Source: an uncultured Eubacteriales bacterium (GTDB lineage Bacteria > Bacillota > Clostridia > Oscillospirales > Oscillospiraceae). Taken from it: a DNA stretch of 53,246 bases. Location: assembly GCA_900546075.1 (NCBI GenBank), contig URBH01000007.1, positions 1 through 53,246 of the forward strand. Reading direction: 5' to 3'. The position numbers and the translations under genes were made by a program. This document shows positions 24,940-32,861 of the stretch, in pieces. The notes beneath the pieces were generated by a model, which did no database searches, was not told the DNA's origin, and saw only the letters and a program-made list of their open reading frames with translations. The number at the start of each line of letters is the position of its first letter. The first letter of the stretch is position 1.

Positions 24940-26370
24940 ATGCAAGACAAGTCTTTGATGTTCTACATGATCCGTTCCGAGCTGGAGGACGCGGTCGGTG
25001 TGGAAAACGTATCCACCAAGGAAATTGAGCGCGCGGTATATTCCGTGGACTATTTCTGGCTCAGCCGGAAATGGCAGGATGCCGGTGAGCAGGGTCCCAT
25101 GCCCGATATCATCGTTCGCCCCGGCACCACCGAGGAAGTATCCAAGGTCATGAAGATCGCCAACTACTATAAAATTCCCGTCACCACATGGGGCGGCGGC
25201 TCCGGAAGTCAGGGCGGCGCTCTGCCGGTGGCCGGCGGCATTCTGCTGGACATCAAGCGGCTGGACAAGCTCATCGACCTGAACACCGAGGCGGGCTACG
25301 TCACCTGCGAGACCGGCATGATCTTTGCCACGCTGGAAGACCTGGTCAACGAAAAGGGCTACTCCGTGATGCACCTGCCGTCTTGCATGACCTGCTGCAC
25401 CGTGGGCGGCGCGCTGGCGCACAACGGCATCGGCATTCTCTCCACCAAGTACGGCAAGATGGACGACATGTGCCTGTCTCTGGAGGTGGTTCTGCCCAAC
25501 GGCGACATCATCAACACCCTGCCCGTGCCGAAGCATTCCTCCGGCCCCAACCTGATCCCCTTCTTCGTCGGCTCCGAGGGGACTCTCGGCATCATGACCA
25601 AGGCCAAGTTCAAGATCGTCAAGCAGCCCGAGACCCGCATTCACCATGCGTTCCTGTTCTCCGACATCCACGTGGGCTATCAGGCCTGCCGGGAGATCGT
25701 TCAGGCGGTGAAGCCCTCCATCGTGCGTCTGTTTGATGAGGCGGAGACCGTCTCCATCATCAAGAAGATCATCGGCTTTGAGAAGCGCGGCTCCTTCCTG
25801 AACCTGACCCTGGAAGGCTACGAGAAGGTGGTCGCCGCCGAGCTGGAGATCGTTCTGGACATCGCAAAGAAGTACGGCGCGGAAGATCTGGGCACGGAAT
25901 ACGGCGAAAAGTGGTTCCAGAACCGTATCACCTTCTTCTATCCCGACAATATCATGGATCTGCCCCAGATGTTCGGTACCCTGGACACCGTGGCGACCCA
26001 CGACAATATCGAGAAGATCTACCGGGCGATGAAGGCCGCCGTGGAGGACAACTTCAAGGATTACGGCGTCCGCTTCATCTCCCACAGCTCCCACTGGTAC
26101 GACTGGGGCGCCATGAACTACTCCCGCTTCATCATTGACAATCCCCCCAAGGATCCCGAGGAAGCCCTCCGCCTGCATAATCAGGTCTGGAACTGCGGCG
26201 TCCGGGCGGCGCTGGCCAACGGCGGCGTGCTGAACGATCATCACGGCGTCGGCCTGAAGCTGTCCCGCCTGGTGAAGGAGCAGTACGGCCCCGCCATTCA
26301 GGTGCTCCAGGCGCTGAAGAAGGAGCTTGACCCCAACGGTATTATGAACCCCTATAAGCTGGGTCTGTAA
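24940..26370 (+). CDS. FAD-binding (GlcD/D-lactate dehydrogenase-type) oxidoreductase
   Basis: A 476-residue flavoprotein of the VAO/PCMH fold. The FAD-binding region spans about 45-230: PDIIVRPGTTEEVSKVM, WGGGSGSQGGALPV, CTVGGALAHNGIG and VGSEGTLGIMT. The substrate cap domain follows, and the C-terminus GVGLKLSRLVKEQYGPA...LDPNGIMNPYKLGL is typical of the family. Members oxidise 2-hydroxy acids such as D-lactate or glycolate. With EtfB, EtfA and an Fe-S protein downstream, it most likely passes electrons to electron-transfer flavoprotein, as in Etf-linked lactate dehydrogenases of anaerobes. The start at 24940 has AAGGGAG upstream. The substrate 2-hydroxy acid is inferred. Confidence 0.9.
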   Translation: MQDKSLMFYMIRSELEDAVGVENVSTKEIERAVYSVDYFWLSRKWQDAGEQGPMPDIIVRPGTTEEVSKVMKIANYYKIPVTTWGGGSGSQGGALPVAGGILLDIKRLDKLIDLNTEAGYVTCETGMIFATLEDLVNEKGYSVMHLPSCMTCCTVGGALAHNGIGILSTKYGKMDDMCLSLEVVLPNGDIINTLPVPKHSSGPNLIPFFVGSEGTLGIMTKAKFKIVKQPETRIHHAFLFSDIHVGYQACREIVQAVKPSIVRLFDEAETVSIIKKIIGFEKRGSFLNLTLEGYEKVVAAELEIVLDIAKKYGAEDLGTEYGEKWFQNRITFFYPDNIMDLPQMFGTLDTVATHDNIEKIYRAMKAAVEDNFKDYGVRFISHSSHWYDWGAMNYSRFIIDNPPKDPEEALRLHNQVWNCGVRAALANGGVLNDHHGVGLKLSRLVKEQYGPAIQVLQALKKELDPNGIMNPYKLGL

Positions 26371-26392
26371 GGAAAGGATAGGAGGTAACAAT

Positions 26393-27460
26393 ATGATTCG
26401 TCAGAATGCCCTGCATCATGCCGAGAAGTGCCGCTTCTGCTGGATGTGCCGTCATCTGTGCCCCGTCCAGCACCAGACCGGCAAAGAACTGAACACCCCC
26501 CGCGCCAAGGGACTGCTGCTGAGCATGGTCAACAAGAAGGCGCAGACGTTTGACAAGGATATGGCCGAGGCTATGTATGAGTGTCTGCTCTGCGACGCCT
26601 GCACCAATGACTGCGCCACCGGCTATCAGCCGCCGCTGTTCATCCGGGAAGCCCGCACCGAGGCTGTGGTCAGCGAGGTCGCCCCGGAGAGCGTCATGAA
26701 GCTGATCGAGAACGTGGAAACCACCGGCAATATTTACGGGGTGGAGAAGCCCTCCTACGGTCAGGACGGCACGGACGTAGTCGTGTACATCGGCGAGGTC
26801 GCCGCCATTAAGGTACCGGAAATGGCGAAGCATCTGCTGGCGCTGCTGGCAAAGGCGGGGGTTTCCGCCAAGGTGCTTGCCAATGAGCCTGCCTCCGGCG
26901 TGATGCTGGGCGACCTGATGGGCTACACCGAGGAAGTCCGCAAGCAGGCCGAGGTGTGCGCCAAGACGCTGAACGAAACGGGTCTGCCCGTGGTGGTTCT
27001 GGACAGCTACGACGCCGAGATCATGACCCAGAAGTACCCCGAGTGGGGCTGCGAGATCGCTGCCGGTGTCACCACCGCCACCGCATTCGTCGCCAGGCTG
27101 CTGGAAGAGAAGAAGCTGGCCGCTAAGGCCGCGCTGAATACCCTGGGCGCCTGCCATGACGACGACCGTCTGGCGCGCACCTTCCACGAGTTTGCCCCGG
27201 TGCGCAGTATGGCCAGGGCTGCGGGCTACGAGCTGACGGAGATGTTCAACCACGAGAGGCTGGCAAAGTCCTGCGGCACCGCCGTTGCCTACGGCTATAT
27301 GCCGGAGCTGGTGACCCGCATTGCCGGCGGCCGCTGGGACGATCTGACCCGCACCGACGCCAAGGCGATGCTGGTTGCGTGTCCCGAAACCTGGCTGTGC
27401 TTTAAGCTGTGCGTTCCCGAAGGCTATCAGCTGGTAGACCTGTTCGGCGCGCTGCTGTAA
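26393..27460 (+). CDS. Fe-S protein with two 4Fe-4S motifs, HdrD/GlcF-like
   Basis: A 355-residue protein. The N-terminus has CRFCWMCRHLCP (about 13-24) and a second cluster motif CLLCDACTNDCATG (about 64-77), the pattern of GlcF/HdrD-type electron-transfer subunits. The rest is a degenerate two-lobed domain with an isolated SCGTAVAYG (about 292-300) where full HdrD proteins have CCG repeats. It follows the FAD oxidase by 22 bases with AGGAGG before the ATG. It is probably the wire between the oxidase flavin and EtfAB, or a ferredoxin-contacting subunit. The known Etf-Ldh complexes lack a separate subunit like this. Confidence 0.85.
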   Translation: MIRQNALHHAEKCRFCWMCRHLCPVQHQTGKELNTPRAKGLLLSMVNKKAQTFDKDMAEAMYECLLCDACTNDCATGYQPPLFIREARTEAVVSEVAPESVMKLIENVETTGNIYGVEKPSYGQDGTDVVVYIGEVAAIKVPEMAKHLLALLAKAGVSAKVLANEPASGVMLGDLMGYTEEVRKQAEVCAKTLNETGLPVVVLDSYDAEIMTQKYPEWGCEIAAGVTTATAFVARLLEEKKLAAKAALNTLGACHDDDRLARTFHEFAPVRSMARAAGYELTEMFNHERLAKSCGTAVAYGYMPELVTRIAGGRWDDLTRTDAKAMLVACPETWLCFKLCVPEGYQLVDLFGALL

Positions 27461-27467
27461 AACGAAT

Positions 27468-28244
27468 ATGAAACACATTCTTGTCTGTGTAAAGGCGGTA
27501 CCCGTTTCCTCCTCCGTTGAGGTGGACGGTCAGCACCGGTTAAAGCGGGACGGGGTCAGCTTGCAATGGAATATTGCGGATGAGTCCGCGCTGGAGGCCG
27601 CTTTTCGTCTGGCGGACAAGGATGGCAGTGTGACCGTCCTGACCATGGGTCCTCCAAAACTGGAGGACCCATTGCTGGAATTGCTGGCAAGGGGCGCCAG
27701 CCGGGCGGTACTCATTACCGACCGCCTCATGGCCGGGGCGGATACCCGGGCGACCGCCCGGGCGCTGGCTTCGGCGGCGGAAAAGTTGGGGACATTTGAC
27801 GCCGTTTTCTGCGGCTGCAAGGCCATCGACGGGGAAACCGGGCAGGTTCCCGGGGAACTGGCGGCGGCGCTGGGGCTTCCCTGCATCTCCAATGCGGAAA
27901 AGGTGGAGACGGCGGGGGACGAACTGCTGGTCGTCCGGCGGCTGGAGGACGGCGTGCAGAATCTGACCGTTTCCGGCCCTGCGGTAATCAGCTTCAGCAG
28001 CTATTCCTATCCGCTGCGTCTGGCCGGAATTCTGGGAATGCGCCGGGCGAGGAAAACCCCGGTGGAAATTCTGACGGCCGCCGATCTGGGCTTGACCCCG
28101 GAGGACTGCGGCCTGAAAGGGTCGCTGACCAAGGTCGTGGCAATGGAATCCCGCTTCCCCGGTTTGCGCCGGGGGCCAAAGGAAACGGATCTGGACGCGG
28201 GCGTTCGGAATCTGCGCGAACTTCTGCGGGAGGTGCGGCCATGA
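27468..28244 (+). CDS. etfB: Electron transfer flavoprotein, beta subunit
   Basis: A 258-residue FixA/EtfB protein starting MKHILVCVKAVPVSSSVEV. It has the family stretch WNIADESALEAAFRLAD (about 34-50), the nucleotide-site loop CGCKAIDGETGQVPGELAAALG (about 117-138), and a C-terminal region preceding RELLREV. It pairs with EtfA to carry electrons from the oxidase. It starts 7 bases after the Fe-S gene with a poor ribosome site, so translation may be coupled. Whether it belongs to the bifurcating group (binding a second FAD and NADH) needs alignment against known bifurcating EtfBs. Confidence 0.92.
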   Translation: MKHILVCVKAVPVSSSVEVDGQHRLKRDGVSLQWNIADESALEAAFRLADKDGSVTVLTMGPPKLEDPLLELLARGASRAVLITDRLMAGADTRATARALASAAEKLGTFDAVFCGCKAIDGETGQVPGELAAALGLPCISNAEKVETAGDELLVVRRLEDGVQNLTVSGPAVISFSSYSYPLRLAGILGMRRARKTPVEILTAADLGLTPEDCGLKGSLTKVVAMESRFPGLRRGPKETDLDAGVRNLRELLREVRP

Positions 28245-29152
28245 AGGAAATTCTGGTGCTGTGCCCCTTCGGCGTGGATAGGGGCCTGCTCAGTAAGGCA
28301 GCGGGGCTTTCCGGCGGCGCACTGCGGGCGCTGGTGCCGGCGGGGGAGAGCGACATTGCCGCGGAATACGGCGCAAGCCGCATTTTTGAATGGAACGCCC
28401 TGGAAATCGGGGACGAAGGCGCCTTTGCCGCCTTTCTGGCGGAGACGATCCGCCGATGGGGTAGCCAGATCGTTCTGGCTCCGGCAACGGTGCGGATGCG
28501 AAACATCATGCCCATGCTTGCCTGGCAGCTGGACGCGGGACTGACGGCGGACTGCACCGCCCTTCGCATGGAGGGGGAACGGCTGATTCAGACCCGTCCG
28601 GCCTTCGGAAATTCCCTGATGGCGGATATCCGCTCCTTAAGCGAAATTCAGATGGCCACCGTCCGTCCGGGAACGTTCCGGCCGGAGAAGCAGGCGGTCA
28701 AAACGCCGACCGTAGAAACCATCACCTATACCCCAGACGAGCGGGTGAAGCTCCATTCCTTCGGAAGCTTCGCCCAGGGAAAGCCCCTGTCTCAGGCGGA
28801 GATCATCGTAGCAGGGGGCATGGGCGTCGGCTCCAAGGCGGGCTTTGAAAAGCTGGAAGCCCTGGCAAAAAAGCTGGGGGGCAGTCTGGGTGCGTCCCGC
28901 ACGGCTGTGGAGGCAGGATTCGCACCCTACCGCTGTCAGGTGGGCATGACGGGCATTACGGTCTGCCCGAAGCTGTACATCGCCGTGGGAATCAGCGGAG
29001 CGGTGCAGCATCTGGCCGGTATGTCCGGCTCCGGGAAGGTCGTCGCCATCAATTCGGACCCGAAGGCGCCGATTTTCGACTATGCCGACTATGGCATCGT
29101 CGGAGATTGGGAAGCCGTTGTAGATAAACTTCTAAAGGAGGAGAATTTATGA
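28241..29152 (+). CDS. etfA: Electron transfer flavoprotein, alpha subunit
   Basis: A 303-residue EtfA with the C-terminal FAD domain intact: GGMGVGSKAGFEKLEALA (about 187-204), SRTAVEAGFAPYRCQVGMTG (about 222-241), CPKLYIAVGISGAVQHLAGM (about 246-265) and INSDPKAPIFDYADYGIVGD. The N-terminus has no added ferredoxin domain, unlike the alpha subunit of some Etf-lactate dehydrogenase complexes, consistent with a separate Fe-S protein upstream. It overlaps the EtfB stop by 4 bases, and its own stop overlaps the IolB-like start (ATGA), so the operon continues into sugar-acid metabolism. Confidence 0.92.
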   Translation: MKEILVLCPFGVDRGLLSKAAGLSGGALRALVPAGESDIAAEYGASRIFEWNALEIGDEGAFAAFLAETIRRWGSQIVLAPATVRMRNIMPMLAWQLDAGLTADCTALRMEGERLIQTRPAFGNSLMADIRSLSEIQMATVRPGTFRPEKQAVKTPTVETITYTPDERVKLHSFGSFAQGKPLSQAEIIVAGGMGVGSKAGFEKLEALAKKLGGSLGASRTAVEAGFAPYRCQVGMTGITVCPKLYIAVGISGAVQHLAGMSGSGKVVAINSDPKAPIFDYADYGIVGDWEAVVDKLLKEENL

Positions 29153-29937
29153 ATTACAAGAAAACCTATGTTCCTGCCAAGGGCTACACGCCCATCTGCA
29201 AGATTGGGCAGTGCAGCCTGAAAAAGCTGGAGTTCGGCATCATCGAGCTGGACGCCGGGGAGAAGCTGCCTTTTGACACCGAAGACCGGGAAGTCGCCTT
29301 CATCATGCTGGAAGGCCGCTGCAACGTTTCCTTCGACGGCGAGCGCTATGAGAACGTGGGCAACCGCGCCAACGTATTTGAAAACCGCAAGGCCGAGAGC
29401 TTCTATATGCCCCGTGAGCAGCATCTGGAGATCGAAGCCATCGACCATATCAAGATCGCCGTCTGCGGCACCCCCGTGAAGGAAAAGACCGCTCCCCAGG
29501 TGCTGCGGGAGGACCATGTGGTGCTGAAGCTGCTGGGCCGCGTTCCCTTCCAGAGAGAGACCAGCTTCATCATCGACGGCAATTCCAACGCCAAGGTTCT
29601 GACCATCGGCGAGGCCTACTGCACCGAGGGCAACTGGGCGGGCTTCCCGCCCCACAAGCACGACGAGGACAATATGCCCGCCGAGTGCATCGCCGAGGAA
29701 ATTTACTACTTCCTGTTTGACCCCAGGCAGGGCTTTGCCGTGCAGTGCCTGTACACCGCCGACGGCGCTCTGGACGAGGCCTACCGGGTGAAGAACGACG
29801 AGCTGGTGGAGTTCCCCTACGGCTACCACACCACCGTCTCTACTCCCGGCTACCAGACCTACTTCCTGTGGCTGATGGCGGGCGATTATCAGGGCTTCAA
29901 CCGCAGCAACGACCCGGAGCACGACTGGGTCAAGTAA
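29149..29937 (+). CDS. iolB: 5-deoxy-glucuronate isomerase-like protein (IolB family)
   Basis: A 262-residue bicupin of the IolB/KduI type. The metal motif FPPHKHDEDN (about 165-174) plus EEIYYFLFDP (about 183-192) and PYGYHTTVSTPGYQTYFLWLMAGD (about 223-246) match IolB. IolB converts 5-deoxy-glucuronate to 2-deoxy-5-keto-gluconate in inositol breakdown. The kinase and aldolase that would follow (IolC- and IolJ-like) could be the PfkB and class II aldolase genes at 19.6-21.3 kb. IolD and IolE are not in the window. The gene is translationally coupled to etfA, unusual for iolB, so a related pathway with a different hexuronate-like substrate is equally possible. Confidence 0.83.
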   Translation: MNYKKTYVPAKGYTPICKIGQCSLKKLEFGIIELDAGEKLPFDTEDREVAFIMLEGRCNVSFDGERYENVGNRANVFENRKAESFYMPREQHLEIEAIDHIKIAVCGTPVKEKTAPQVLREDHVVLKLLGRVPFQRETSFIIDGNSNAKVLTIGEAYCTEGNWAGFPPHKHDEDNMPAECIAEEIYYFLFDPRQGFAVQCLYTADGALDEAYRVKNDELVEFPYGYHTTVSTPGYQTYFLWLMAGDYQGFNRSNDPEHDWVK

Positions 29938-29948
29938 TTTCCTTTTAT

Positions 29949-29982
29949 CCCCGGATGAACAGCTATATAGCTTCATCCGGGG
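29949..29982 (+). other. Intercistronic hairpin
   Basis: CCCCGGATGAA (29949-29959) pairs with TTCATCCGGGG (29972-29982), enclosing the self-complementary AGCTATATAGCT. Only short T runs follow, so it may attenuate or process the transcript between the IolB-like and FGGY kinase genes. Confidence 0.6.
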
Positions 29983-30006
29983 CATCTTCAATAGGATGGT
30001 GCGTAT

Positions 30007-31476
30007 ATGACAGATTACGTTTTGGGTGTGGATATCGGCAGCGGCAGCGTGAAGCTGACGCTGCTGAGCCGGGAGGGGAAGATCGCTGCCACCGCCGGCT
30101 GTGAGTATCCAACCTATTATCCTTATGTCGGCTGGTGCGAGCAGGACCCTGAGGACTGGTGCCGGGCGTTCAAGACCGCCTTCGGGGACATTCTGAAAAC
30201 GGCGGGCGTCGGGGCGGAGCGGATCAAGGCTCTGTCCTTTGACGCGGCCACCCACACGGCGGTGCTGCTGGGTCAGCAGAAGCAGGTGCTGCGCCGGGCG
30301 ATTCTCTGGACAGACCAGCGCAGCAAGGACGAGGTGCAGGAGCTGAAGGATACCTGCCTGGATACCATTATGGATCAGGCGGTGAACGCCCCCACCACGG
30401 TCTGGACGCTGCCTCAGCTGATGTGGCTGCGTAAGCACGAGCCGGAAATCTGGGGGCAGATCCGCTACCTTCTTTTTGCCAAGGACTATCTGCGCTTCCG
30501 CATGACCGGCACCATGGAGACGGATACCATCGACGCGGAGGGCTCCATGTTCTACGACACCAGGCGGGAACGCTGGTCGGAGGAACTGTGCGCCGTGGGC
30601 GGCATCCGGAAGGAGTGGCTGCCCCGGCTGTGCAAGCCCACGGATGTGGCGGGAACCATGACCGGAGAGCGGGCGGCGGAATTCGGCCTTGCGGAGGGGA
30701 CGGTGGTACTGGTCGGCACCACGGATACCGTGATGGAGCTTTTCGCGGCGGGCAATGTGGAGCCGGGGCACGCCACGGTGAAGCTGGCCACCGCCGGGCG
30801 TATCTGCATCGTGACCGACCGTGCGCTGGATTCCAAATTCATTTTCAACTATCGCCATGTGGTGCCGGGGCTGTGGTATCCCGGCACGGCCACGGCCAGC
30901 TGCGCCGCCAGCTACCGCTGGTACCGGGACACCATCGGCCGGGAGCCGTTTGCTGAGCTGAATATTCCGGCGGAGAAGATCGCCCCGGGCAGCGACGGCC
31001 TGATGTTCCACCCCTACTTAAACGGCGAGCTGACGCCCTACAACGACCCGGATTTGAAGGGCAGCTACACCGGCATCAGCTCCAGCCACACCACCGCCCA
31101 TTTCACCCGGGCAACCCTGGAGGGTGTCGCCATGAGCCTGAAGGACTGCCTGAACACCCTGAACGGCCTGGGCGTGGAAATGAAGCGGGTGCGCATCATC
31201 GGCGGCGGCGCGAAGGGAATGCTCTGGCGTCAGATCGTGGCGGATGTGCTGGGCTTGGAGCTGCAAAAGGTCAGGGTGGACGATTCCTCCTTCGGCACGG
31301 CCATGCTGACCGCCGTGGGAATCGGCTGGTTTGACAGCTTTGCCCACGCGGCGGAAGCCTGCGTGGAGATCGACTCCGTTTCCAGACCCGACCCGGAGAC
31401 CCATGAACTTTACGAAAAGCTGTTCCTGAAATACAAGGCGGTGCATGACGCGCTGGCGCCGATTTACCGGGGGTGA
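30007..31476 (+). CDS. FGGY-family carbohydrate kinase (xylulokinase-like)
   Basis: A 489-residue sugar kinase with two actin-like domains. The N-terminal phosphate motif is LGVDIGSGSVKLTLL (about 5-19). LSFDAATHTAVLL near 78 and ILWTDQRSKDE near 99 match the XylB type. The catalytic-Asp loop GTTDTVMELF lies near 238, and the adenosine motif IIGGGAKGMLWRQIVADVLG near 398. It phosphorylates a ketose or polyol such as xylulose, fuculose or an erythritol-type sugar; the family does not fix the substrate. It sits 70 bases after the IolB-like gene, beyond a hairpin, and 4 bases ahead of the FAD oxidoreductase. It is a candidate partner of the fucose-isomerase-like enzyme. Confidence 0.9.
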   Translation: MTDYVLGVDIGSGSVKLTLLSREGKIAATAGCEYPTYYPYVGWCEQDPEDWCRAFKTAFGDILKTAGVGAERIKALSFDAATHTAVLLGQQKQVLRRAILWTDQRSKDEVQELKDTCLDTIMDQAVNAPTTVWTLPQLMWLRKHEPEIWGQIRYLLFAKDYLRFRMTGTMETDTIDAEGSMFYDTRRERWSEELCAVGGIRKEWLPRLCKPTDVAGTMTGERAAEFGLAEGTVVLVGTTDTVMELFAAGNVEPGHATVKLATAGRICIVTDRALDSKFIFNYRHVVPGLWYPGTATASCAASYRWYRDTIGREPFAELNIPAEKIAPGSDGLMFHPYLNGELTPYNDPDLKGSYTGISSSHTTAHFTRATLEGVAMSLKDCLNTLNGLGVEMKRVRIIGGGAKGMLWRQIVADVLGLELQKVRVDDSSFGTAMLTAVGIGWFDSFAHAAEACVEIDSVSRPDPETHELYEKLFLKYKAVHDALAPIYRG

Positions 31477-31480
31477 GTCC

Positions 31481-32683
31481 ATGACAAAGGAAATACCGAT
31501 TCTGGACAGCTGCGACGTGCTGGTCTGCGGCGGCGGTTTCGGCGGAATTTCCGCTGCATTGGCGGCGGCAAGGCTGGGAAAACGGGTGATTCTGCTGGAA
31601 AAGCAGTACGTTTTAGGCGGCCTGGGAACGGCGGGACTGATTACCTATTACCTTCCGCTGTGCGACGGCGTCGGTCATCAGGTTTCCTTCGGACTGGCGG
31701 AGGAGCTGCTTCGTCTGTCCATTTCCATGGGCGCGGAGGATGAATACCCTGCCAATTGGCTGGATAGGACAGACCCGGCGGGGCGGACGGAGAAGGATCA
31801 CCGCTTCCGTGTGCGCTATAACCCCTGGCTCTTTGCCATTCTGGCCGAGCAGGAGCTGATTAAGGCGGGGGTGAAGATTCTCTACGGCTGCTACGGCGTG
31901 GACACGGAGACGGGGGAAAACCGCATTCATTCGGTCATCGTGGAAAGCATCTCCGGCAGGCAGAAGATCCGCACCCGCACCGTGGTGGACGCCACGGGAG
32001 ATGCCTGCATTGCGTATCTTGCCGGTGCGCCGACGGAAACCCATCAGCAGGGCAACATTCTGGCAGCCTGGTACTACTCCCTGGGCAGCGAGGGTTACCG
32101 GCTCAACAGGCTGGGCTTTTCCGATGTTCCGGCGGAGGAAGACGCCGGGCGAACGGCGCGTCCTCTGCTTGACCGCCGGTTCGGCGGTCTGGACTGCGGG
32201 GAGGTGTCGGAAATGATGCAGTATTCCCACGCATCCACCCTGAATGACATCCGGAAAAAGCGCCGCAGCGACCCTTCCTGGGTCCCCACCGCCATTGCCA
32301 CGATGCCCCAGCTGCGCATGACCCGGCGGATTCAGGGGGAGTACACCCTGGACGACGGGGAAATGCACAGGTATTTTGCCAATTCCGTGGGCATGGTTTC
32401 TGACTGGAGAAAGCGGGGGCCGATCTACGAGGTGCCGTTTTCCACGCTGTATTCCGCCAAGGTGAAGAACCTGATTATGGCGGGACGGTGTACCTCCGTG
32501 ACGGACGCCATGTGGGACATCATGCGGGTGATCCCCTGCTGCGCCGTCACCGGTCAGGCCGCCGGAACTGCGGCTGCCCTGACGGAGGATTTTTCCGAAA
32601 TGGATATCGGCCGGCTACAGCAGACGCTGAAGAATGGCGGCGTAGTCCTCCATGAGAGGGAATTGGGCATGGGAAAATTATAA
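31481..32683 (+). CDS. FAD-dependent oxidoreductase
   Basis: A 400-residue flavoprotein with an N-terminal dinucleotide fold: DVLVCGGGFGGISAALAAARLG, then VILLEKQYVLGGLGTAGL. The architecture resembles the FAD_oxidored family. TVVDATGDACIAYLAG near 165 and the C-terminal AGRCTSVTDAMWDIMRVIPCCAVTGQAAGTAAAL near 330-363 are characteristic of that group. The substrate is unknown; relatives act on polyols, keto sugars or organic acids. The ATG at 31481 is 4 bases after the kinase stop. It closes the operon before a gap carrying an 80-bp tandem duplication. Confidence 0.85.
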   Translation: MTKEIPILDSCDVLVCGGGFGGISAALAAARLGKRVILLEKQYVLGGLGTAGLITYYLPLCDGVGHQVSFGLAEELLRLSISMGAEDEYPANWLDRTDPAGRTEKDHRFRVRYNPWLFAILAEQELIKAGVKILYGCYGVDTETGENRIHSVIVESISGRQKIRTRTVVDATGDACIAYLAGAPTETHQQGNILAAWYYSLGSEGYRLNRLGFSDVPAEEDAGRTARPLLDRRFGGLDCGEVSEMMQYSHASTLNDIRKKRRSDPSWVPTAIATMPQLRMTRRIQGEYTLDDGEMHRYFANSVGMVSDWRKRGPIYEVPFSTLYSAKVKNLIMAGRCTSVTDAMWDIMRVIPCCAVTGQAAGTAAALTEDFSEMDIGRLQQTLKNGGVVLHERELGMGKL

Positions 32684-32701
32684 GTGAATCGAAAAATTAC
32701 A

Positions 32702-32861
32702 ATTGAAAAATTTCCGGAAATCATGTATCCTTATGGGGTAATGACACGGGGTGCGTGGCACCCTGCACCGGAAAACAGCAATTTGAAAAAATTTAAGAAA
32801 TGAGGTACTCTTATGGCATATCAACATTGGTCCTATGACACCCTGCACCGTCTGTGCATGG
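32702..32861 (+). repeat. 80-bp imperfect tandem duplication covering leader and gene start
   Basis: Positions 32702-32781 and 32782-32861 align without gaps at an offset of exactly 80. TTGAAAAA, TTATGG and CACCCTGCACCG are conserved, with about 48 of 70 identities by hand count. The second copy contains the true start codon (32813) of the dehydrogenase gene. In the first copy the equivalent ATG (32733) is followed by GGG TAA, giving a two-codon frame. No clear -10/-35 is visible in the 129-base gap. Confidence 0.65.

Noticed and set aside
30007..31476. Naming the FGGY kinase xylB or fucK
   Set aside because: Family motifs are clear, but the substrate is not fixed by sequence and the neighbours do not form a known xylose or fucose operon.
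32685..32700. A further RpiR operator before the Ldh_2 gene (TGAATCG...ATTACA)
   Set aside because: The spacing between half-sites is two bases too long and the palindrome is poor. No second site is present as at the other two promoters.
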